A stretch of 64,000 bases of DNA from Candidatus Melainabacteria bacterium (lineage in GTDB: Bacteria; Cyanobacteriota; Vampirovibrionia; Obscuribacterales; Obscuribacteraceae): positions 434,001-498,000 of the forward strand of contig CP064963.1 in NCBI GenBank assembly GCA_016699165.1, in the 5' to 3' direction. The notes below the pieces were generated by a model. That model was not told where the DNA came from and did no database searches. It saw nothing but the letters and a program-made list of their open reading frames with translations. The first letter of the stretch is position 1. The number at the start of each line of letters is the position of its first letter. The position numbers were made by a program, and so were the translations under genes. Shown here piece by piece: positions 58,552 to 64,000 of this stretch.

Positions 58552-60537
58552 ATGCCTGAAGACGATAGCGCTCTTTCACTGACTGACCGCTATGAGATTT
58601 TGACCTTGCTTGGTCAGGGTGGCACCAGTTTGGTTTATAAAGCCAAAGACAAATCGCTCGATCGTTTTGTGGCCATTAAAACTCTAACTGTTAAAAGTTT
58701 GAGCGAACAACAATATGTGACCTTTCAACAAGAAGCCCGTGCTTTGAGTAACTTGAAGCACCCAAGCATCATGGAAATTCTCGACTTTGGCATGACCAAG
58801 TCAGGCAAACCATATATGGTGCTCGAATATATTGAAGGCGTTTCACTTGCCAAACACATAGAGTCACTGGGACCATTGCCTATTGAAATAGCCCTGCCTG
58901 TGTTTTCTAATTTGTGCGAAGGACTTTCTCACGCCCACTCAAAAAATATTCTGCATCGAGACATAAAGCCATCAAATATTATTTTGATAAACGAAGGCAA
59001 TAATTATCATCCAAAAATTATAGATTTTGGACTGGCCGTGCTCGACATTGGAGAAGGGCATACCAACCAACCGGATAACTTTGCCGGTAGCCCACCTTAT
59101 ATGAGTCCAGAGCAAATTGCCAATCAAGAGTTAGACAAGCGCTCAGACATATATTCGCTTGGTTGCACACTATACGAAGCATTAGTTGGTGTAGTTCCAT
59201 ATTCTGGTGCATCCGCGTTTGAGACTATGAATATGCACATCTCATCACCTATACCAGCATTGCCACCACTTATAGAAAATGAAGTTTTGCAAGCTCACTT
59301 GCAGGGCATTGTAAGCAGACTGCTTGCCAAAGAGCGAGACTTGCGCATTCAAAGTGTGCCCGCAGTCAAAGGCGAGTTAGACGATTTAAACGCTAGAATT
59401 AAAGACACTGCCAAAGCAAAAAAACAATCCGAGGCAGAAGAAGCACTAGCTTTTACAGCCGCTCAACCAACGATTAAATTCGAAGAAAAACCAAAATCAT
59501 ATTTTAAATTTCTAGCCATAAGCTCTGTAGTCTTGAGCCTGATTCTGTTGATAGTAGTCTATGTGTATGAGACGCAACATGCCCGTTTTCAAGAAAACGA
59601 TATATCCAATGAGGATGAATCAACAACGACTGTTCAAAACATTAACAAGGTACAAACGCGCCAAAAAGCAATTGAAACTTATGTTGCACAGTCACCGGGA
59701 AAAAACACTACTCAAAAACTGGCCCAAGATATCTCAGGCAATAGTGATTTAATAGCAGTTCGCAACAATACAGAAAATCGAGCCAAAGCACCAAATCTAA
59801 AAACTCTGCCCAAAAACGAATTTGATTTTGATTTATCTGTTACCGATTTGTCAAAATCGAACCTAACAGATCTGGCTGCTTATCCCAAGCTTCGCAATTT
59901 AAATGTGAGCAATTGCAATTTAGGACCAGAGCAAATCAAACAAATTACTGCCATAAAAAATCTTGAAAAATTAAATATACGCATCAATCCAAAAATTGCT
60001 GGAGCCGATTTCAGTCAGCTTAAAGCACTGAAAAAGCTCATATCCCTGAGCGTGGAGGCGTGCGCGTTGCAGCCAAAAGCCGTCATTCAACTATCTGAAT
60101 TAAAAGGGCTTCAAGAACTAAATCTTGAGCATAATTATCCGCTTACAGTCGAAGCGGTGGATCATTTGGCCAAAATGCCAAAACTAAAAAAGCTTTTCTT
60201 AAGCAACTCGGTGCCAGACAAAGAAGTAATAAGGCGACTAGGCAAAATAAAAAATCTGGAGAGCCTATATATTGAAAAGACTAATCTGAAAGACGACGAT
60301 TTTGCCTACTTACTTGAGCAGCTACCTAATTTAAAGAAAATTTCGGCTAACTTTACGGATATAACTCTCAAGTCGATCAAACTAGCCGTACGCGCCCCAA
60401 AACTAAAAATACTTCTCTGCTCGGGCTGCAAGGAACTCGGAAACGAAGTTAACATGGAAGCAATAGAAACTTACAATAAAACGCAAAGCAAAGTGAAAAT
60501 AATTAATCAGCCATTCTCAGACGAGGTGGTGGACTGA
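58552..60537 (+). CDS. Transmembrane Ser/Thr kinase with LRR ectodomain, copy 1
   Basis: 661 residues. Kinase domain about 13-285 with G-Q-G-G-T-S-L-V-Y-K, VAIK Lys43, HRDIKPSN (Asp137, Asn142), DFG Asp158, and S-P-P-Y-M-S-P-E, all intact. A Lys/Glu-rich juxtamembrane segment precedes one helix at about 318-339. The outer part starts with a low-complexity stretch and has about eight LRR units from 420 on (L-R-N-L-N-V-S-N-C-N-L, L-E-K-L-N-I-R, L-Q-E-L-N-L-E-H-N). The layout resembles a plant receptor kinase turned round, with the LRR outside. It sits directly after pepA with no gap. Confidence 0.9.
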   Translation: MPEDDSALSLTDRYEILTLLGQGGTSLVYKAKDKSLDRFVAIKTLTVKSLSEQQYVTFQQEARALSNLKHPSIMEILDFGMTKSGKPYMVLEYIEGVSLAKHIESLGPLPIEIALPVFSNLCEGLSHAHSKNILHRDIKPSNIILINEGNNYHPKIIDFGLAVLDIGEGHTNQPDNFAGSPPYMSPEQIANQELDKRSDIYSLGCTLYEALVGVVPYSGASAFETMNMHISSPIPALPPLIENEVLQAHLQGIVSRLLAKERDLRIQSVPAVKGELDDLNARIKDTAKAKKQSEAEEALAFTAAQPTIKFEEKPKSYFKFLAISSVVLSLILLIVVYVYETQHARFQENDISNEDESTTTVQNINKVQTRQKAIETYVAQSPGKNTTQKLAQDISGNSDLIAVRNNTENRAKAPNLKTLPKNEFDFDLSVTDLSKSNLTDLAAYPKLRNLNVSNCNLGPEQIKQITAIKNLEKLNIRINPKIAGADFSQLKALKKLISLSVEACALQPKAVIQLSELKGLQELNLEHNYPLTVEAVDHLAKMPKLKKLFLSNSVPDKEVIRRLGKIKNLESLYIEKTNLKDDDFAYLLEQLPNLKKISANFTDITLKSIKLAVRAPKLKILLCSGCKELGNEVNMEAIETYNKTQSKVKIINQPFSDEVVD

Positions 60538-60538
60538 C

Positions 60539-62434
60539 ATGCAGACAAGTGTTGACTTAGATTCTCTCAAAGATAGATACGACATCATCACAGAACTTGG
60601 TCAAGGTGGTATGAGCGTAGTTTGGAAAGCACGTGACAAAACACTCGACAGACTGGTTGCACTTAAAACTTTGTCGGTCAGAAATTTGAGCGAAAAACAA
60701 CTGGTTCAATTTCAAGCAGAAGCTCGCGCCTTGAGTGGACTTAAACACAAAGGCATCATGGAGATTCTTGATTTTGGAATCACAAGAACTGGCAAACCTT
60801 ATATGGTGCTTGAATATATCGAAGGTATTCCGCTTTCAAAATACATAGAAAACGTAGGACCTCTTCCCCTAATCTCATGTCTTTCAATTTTTTCTGAACT
60901 ATGTGAAGCCTTGAATCATGCCCATAATAAGGGCGTTTTACACCGAGACATTAAACCAAGCAATGTCATTCTAGTATCTGCAAGTAAAGGCAATTACACC
61001 CCCAAAATAATCGATTTTGGACTGGCTGTTCTAGGCGACAGTCAGACTGCTACCGACGCAGAAATTGAGACTGCAGGCAGTCCACCATATATGAGCCCTG
61101 AGCAAATCGAAGGAAAAGACCTAGATCAAAGGACAGATATCTACTCTTTAGGATGCACACTATTTGAAGCGCTTTGCGGCAAATTACCATATGAAGGCGC
61201 CACCGCATTTGAAACTATGAATTTGCACAAAACTGCACCAATTCCTGCCATAGGCAAAGTGTGCGAAGATCCAAATATCAATTCTTCTTTGCAAAATTGT
61301 GTAAAAAAAACACTTTCTAAAAACAAGAACGACCGCTATCAATATGTAATAGCCTTGCAAAAGGTCTTGGAAGAACTAAAAATCGAAGCTCTTGAATCAG
61401 CTCGCATAAAGAAACAAGACCTAGATCTAGATCAAGTCGAAGTGAAGACAAAGAAAAAAATTCCCGTAGTTTGGATTTATTCAGGACTTTTAAGTTTCGC
61501 CCTATTAGGACTTGGCTATTTCCTATTCTCGTATGAGTATGCAAAACGAGCAAAGAAAGATGACCGAGTTCAAACTGAAGCAATAAAAAATTCGGACAAA
61601 CGCAGACAATATTCAGACGCAGAAATGAATTACGCTGTTCACCAACACGAAAATCCAAACCAGATAACCCAAAAATTAATCGACAAAATTCCAAGCAACG
61701 ATGTGGAAGTATCATTTCGTGAAGACGCCATAACGGATGCTGATTTCAGCACTCTATCAAGAATGAAAAACTTAAAAAAATTGCTTTTAAGTTCATCTGG
61801 AGTATCTCCAAAAAACATAGAGCAAATTTCACACCTTGTCTCTTTGGAATCATTGTTTTTACAAAATAACGTAAAAATTGCCAATGCCGATTTTTCGTCA
61901 TTTTCCAAATTGAAAAATCTAAAACAGATTGATCTGGAAGCTTGCAACCTGACAAAAAAAGCACTTCTTCCTATAACGCAAATTAAAACACTTAGAGAGC
62001 TTGGTATCGGAGCGGAAACTGGCTTAGACAAAGAGATAATAAACAATTTGCAAAAACTTCCCAACTTAGTCCAATTAGATATTGGCTTCAATGGAAACAT
62101 GGATATCGAATCTAAAAAGGCGATTGGCAAATTTCCAAAAGTAAAAGTGCTTGCACTCGACGGACTGTTGCTCGATGACGATACAACCGAAATCATAAGT
62201 AAAAATCTAAATGGAGTGGAAGAACTATCCTTCACACACAATTTAATTACTCTGAGCGGGCTTGAAACACTACTTAAAATCCCGACGTTGCGCAGGATTA
62301 ACGTCAACGCATGTGATCAAGTATTGAATGATGAGTCAGAAGAGGCTTTGAGCGATCTCAGTAGAAAATATAAAACAGTAGAAATAGTAGACAAGTCTCG
62401 CTTCTTAAAATATAAAAAGAAAGACGATGAATGA
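60539..62434 (+). CDS. Transmembrane Ser/Thr kinase with LRR ectodomain, copy 2
   Basis: 631 residues, close paralog of copy 1; the kinase domains are far more alike than the ectodomains. Intact motifs are G-Q-G-G-M-S-V-V-W-K, VALK Lys43, HRDIKPSN (Asp137), and DFG Asp159. The membrane helix is at about 305-327 (V-W-I-Y-S-G-L-L-S-F-A-L-L-G-L-G-Y), and the LRR-like ectodomain (about 390-620) has L-K-K-L-L-L-S-S-S-G-V, L-E-S-L-F-L-Q-N-N and L-K-Q-I-D-L-E-A-C-N-L. The ATG follows the preceding TGA by 1 base, so an operon is nearly certain. Confidence 0.9.
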   Translation: MQTSVDLDSLKDRYDIITELGQGGMSVVWKARDKTLDRLVALKTLSVRNLSEKQLVQFQAEARALSGLKHKGIMEILDFGITRTGKPYMVLEYIEGIPLSKYIENVGPLPLISCLSIFSELCEALNHAHNKGVLHRDIKPSNVILVSASKGNYTPKIIDFGLAVLGDSQTATDAEIETAGSPPYMSPEQIEGKDLDQRTDIYSLGCTLFEALCGKLPYEGATAFETMNLHKTAPIPAIGKVCEDPNINSSLQNCVKKTLSKNKNDRYQYVIALQKVLEELKIEALESARIKKQDLDLDQVEVKTKKKIPVVWIYSGLLSFALLGLGYFLFSYEYAKRAKKDDRVQTEAIKNSDKRRQYSDAEMNYAVHQHENPNQITQKLIDKIPSNDVEVSFREDAITDADFSTLSRMKNLKKLLLSSSGVSPKNIEQISHLVSLESLFLQNNVKIANADFSSFSKLKNLKQIDLEACNLTKKALLPITQIKTLRELGIGAETGLDKEIINNLQKLPNLVQLDIGFNGNMDIESKKAIGKFPKVKVLALDGLLLDDDTTEIISKNLNGVEELSFTHNLITLSGLETLLKIPTLRRINVNACDQVLNDESEEALSDLSRKYKTVEIVDKSRFLKYKKKDDE

Positions 62435-62449
62435 TTTCTATAATTCACA

Positions 62450-64000
62450 ATGAATATTGATGATTTAAAATCTTTAGAAGCACGCTACGAGCTACTCACT
62501 GAGCTTGGTCGCGGTGGTGTAAGCATCGTCTATAAAGCCCGAGATAAAACTTTAGACCGAATGGTAGCTATTAAAACTCTGTCTTCTTTGAGTTTAAGCG
62601 AAAAACAATTAGTGCAGTTTCAGTCCGAAGCTCGCGCTTTAAGTGGACTTAAGCACAAAGGTATCATGGAGATTCTTGATTTTGGTACCACCCAAAATGG
62701 TATTCCTTACATGGTGCTTGAATATATCGCGGGTGTTCCGCTTTCCAAACAAATTGAAAATCTTGGAAAATTACCGCTTGCAATGTCACTTTCCATTTTT
62801 CATGATTTGTGTGAGGCTCTAAATCACGCGCACAATAAAGGTGTTTTGCATCGCGATATAAAACCAAGCAATATAATTTTAGTTTCTCAAGATACTGGTT
62901 ATATTCCAAAAATTATCGACTTTGGTCTGGCAGTCTTAAGCTCACAAGACGACACAGGACTCAATCCAAGCGCAGCAGGCAGTCCACCATACATGAGCCC
63001 TGAGCAAATTGACAGCAAAGAAACAGATCAGCGTTCTGATATTTATTCACTTGGTTGCACTTTGTTTGAATCACTTACTGGAAATGTTCCATATGCAGGT
63101 AATACCGCATTTGAAACTATGAATTTACACAAAAGCGCACCGATACCGACTATTGCCAAAATCACAAGCGAGACCGAGATTCAAACTGGACTTCAGAATT
63201 GCATCAACAAAGCACTTGCCAAAAATAAAAATGACAGATTTCAATTTGTGATTGCAATGCAAAAAGCAATAGACGAAATTTTAGAGCGAGTCCAGGAAAT
63301 TGCCGCACGCAAAGCCGAAATTGAAGAAGAACAAATAAAAGGAACTAAAAAAACTTCGCTCATCCCCTTTTATATCGCAGCAGCACTTATTGCAATCGGC
63401 TCAGCCACTTATTATTTCAGCACAGTACTAGGTCTAAAAAAAGACCAGTCCATACAAGAAGCTGCCATCAATAGACAAAAAAGAATCGAAGGCGACCATA
63501 AAGACTTTGTCAAATCAGCAAAATTATTTGCTGGTAAACAAACTGGAGCAATCCGGTCACCGCTGCCAGACATAGACAAACTGCCGCTCAACACGCGTAA
63601 AATAATTTGGGAAGCTGTCGATTTAAAAAACTTCGACTTTAATAGATTTAAAAAGTTCGAGCGACTTGAATATTTAGAACTAAGAGAATGCGATCTAAGT
63701 CCCAAGCAATTTTCTCAAATCTGCCAATTAAAAAATTTGCGTACGCTGGACATTGCCTGGGATGAAACAGTTGCAGCCTCGGATTTCAGCCAGTTAGCTC
63801 AATTGCCAAGACTGGATTGTTTGTTTTTGTTTTCCGATCAGATAAAAAAGAAAGAAATGCTTGTGATAAGCCAGCTCAAGAATATAGTCACACTAAATAT
63901 TCAAAAAAACGAAGGAGTCGACGAAGAGGTTCTTCGAAACTTAATCAAGCTTCCACGTTTACGCAAGCTCAAAATAGGCATAAACGCAGGCATTCAAGGC
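62450..64000 (+). CDS. Transmembrane Ser/Thr kinase with LRR ectodomain, copy 3 (cut by window end)
   Basis: The ATG at 62450 opens a frame of 517 codons running off the right edge. It begins M-N-I-D-D-L-K-S-L-E-A-R-Y and has G-R-G-G-V-S-I-V-Y-K, VAIK Lys42, HRDIKPSN, DFG and S-P-P-Y-M-S-P-E, so it should be active. A helix follows at about residues 305-325 (S-L-I-P-F-Y-I-A-A-A-L-I-A-I-G-S-A). LRR-like units start near residue 390 (L-E-Y-L-E-L-R-E-C-D-L, L-R-T-L-D-I-A-W). It lies 15 bases after copy 2. Only the end of the ectodomain is missing. Confidence 0.9.
   Translation, partial: MNIDDLKSLEARYELLTELGRGGVSIVYKARDKTLDRMVAIKTLSSLSLSEKQLVQFQSEARALSGLKHKGIMEILDFGTTQNGIPYMVLEYIAGVPLSKQIENLGKLPLAMSLSIFHDLCEALNHAHNKGVLHRDIKPSNIILVSQDTGYIPKIIDFGLAVLSSQDDTGLNPSAAGSPPYMSPEQIDSKETDQRSDIYSLGCTLFESLTGNVPYAGNTAFETMNLHKSAPIPTIAKITSETEIQTGLQNCINKALAKNKNDRFQFVIAMQKAIDEILERVQEIAARKAEIEEEQIKGTKKTSLIPFYIAAALIAIGSATYYFSTVLGLKKDQSIQEAAINRQKRIEGDHKDFVKSAKLFAGKQTGAIRSPLPDIDKLPLNTRKIIWEAVDLKNFDFNRFKKFERLEYLELRECDLSPKQFSQICQLKNLRTLDIAWDETVAASDFSQLAQLPRLDCLFLFSDQIKKKEMLVISQLKNIVTLNIQKNEGVDEEVLRNLIKLPRLRKLKIGINAGIQG

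Overview
The window looks like chromosomal DNA of a Gram-negative-type bacterium related to Cyanobacteria, most likely a Melainabacteria/Vampirovibrionia member of the Obscuribacter kind. This is inference. It rests on several PATAN-like (DUF4388) proteins, many eukaryotic-like Ser/Thr kinases with C-terminal leucine-rich repeats, abundant exported TPR, Sel1 and WG-repeat proteins, and an LL-diaminopimelate aminotransferase. I saw no rRNA, tRNA, CRISPR array, insertion sequence or prophage, and no gene-free stretch longer than about 300 bases.

Layout. 1-2520: end of an unknown gene, a small membrane protein, a kinase-fold protein that looks catalytically dead fused to DUF4388, and a MaoC-like hydratase. 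2543-2614: a GC-rich intergenic repeat whose second copy lies at 30300-30379. 2632-9916 (minus): exported hydrolase, two small exported proteins, then a housekeeping run of Sua5/TsaC, MiaB, RibD and a phosphofructokinase with PPi-type residues. 10077-13006 (plus): sucCD and a Sel1 protein. 13145-14902: WG-repeat protein. 15019-15691: HigBA-type toxin-antitoxin, tail-to-tail with an Eco57I-like DNA methyltransferase that is translationally coupled to a PATAN/degenerate-GGDEF protein. 19370-25519 (minus): DapL, a small Cys protein, a GT-C membrane glycosyltransferase and two FecR-domain paralogs.

25687-30274 (plus): a TPR lipoprotein, then a two-gene TPR cassette present twice in tandem, then a P-loop kinase. 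30413-37047 (minus): SGNH protein; an operon-like group of a Pro/Gly-rich scaffold with MshEN-like repeats and a REC-HPt-REC-REC-GGDEF protein broken by a frameshift; homogentisate dioxygenase. 37143-45992: LRR protein, ProC, GT2 glycosyltransferase, a paralog of the MshEN-like scaffold, TPR protein, XRE regulator, tandem-PAS protein, NarL-type response regulator and RpiB. 45996-51013: membrane NERD nuclease-fold protein, an unknown protein, glycerate kinase and a large LysM protein. 51139-58551: exported protein, MshEN-plus-PATAN protein, a membrane protein coupled to a CHASE3-HAMP receptor, PepA. 58552-64000: three consecutive paralogous transmembrane Ser/Thr kinases with LRR ectodomains, the last cut by the window end.

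The theme I find most notable is a dispersed signalling set. Three proteins share an uncharacterised N-terminal domain; two of those, plus a fourth protein, carry repeats resembling the c-di-GMP-binding MshEN domain. PATAN domains recur, and a diguanylate cyclase gene sits directly downstream of one MshEN-like protein. Together they could form a c-di-GMP-responsive regulatory network not linked to an obvious pilus or secretion ATPase here.
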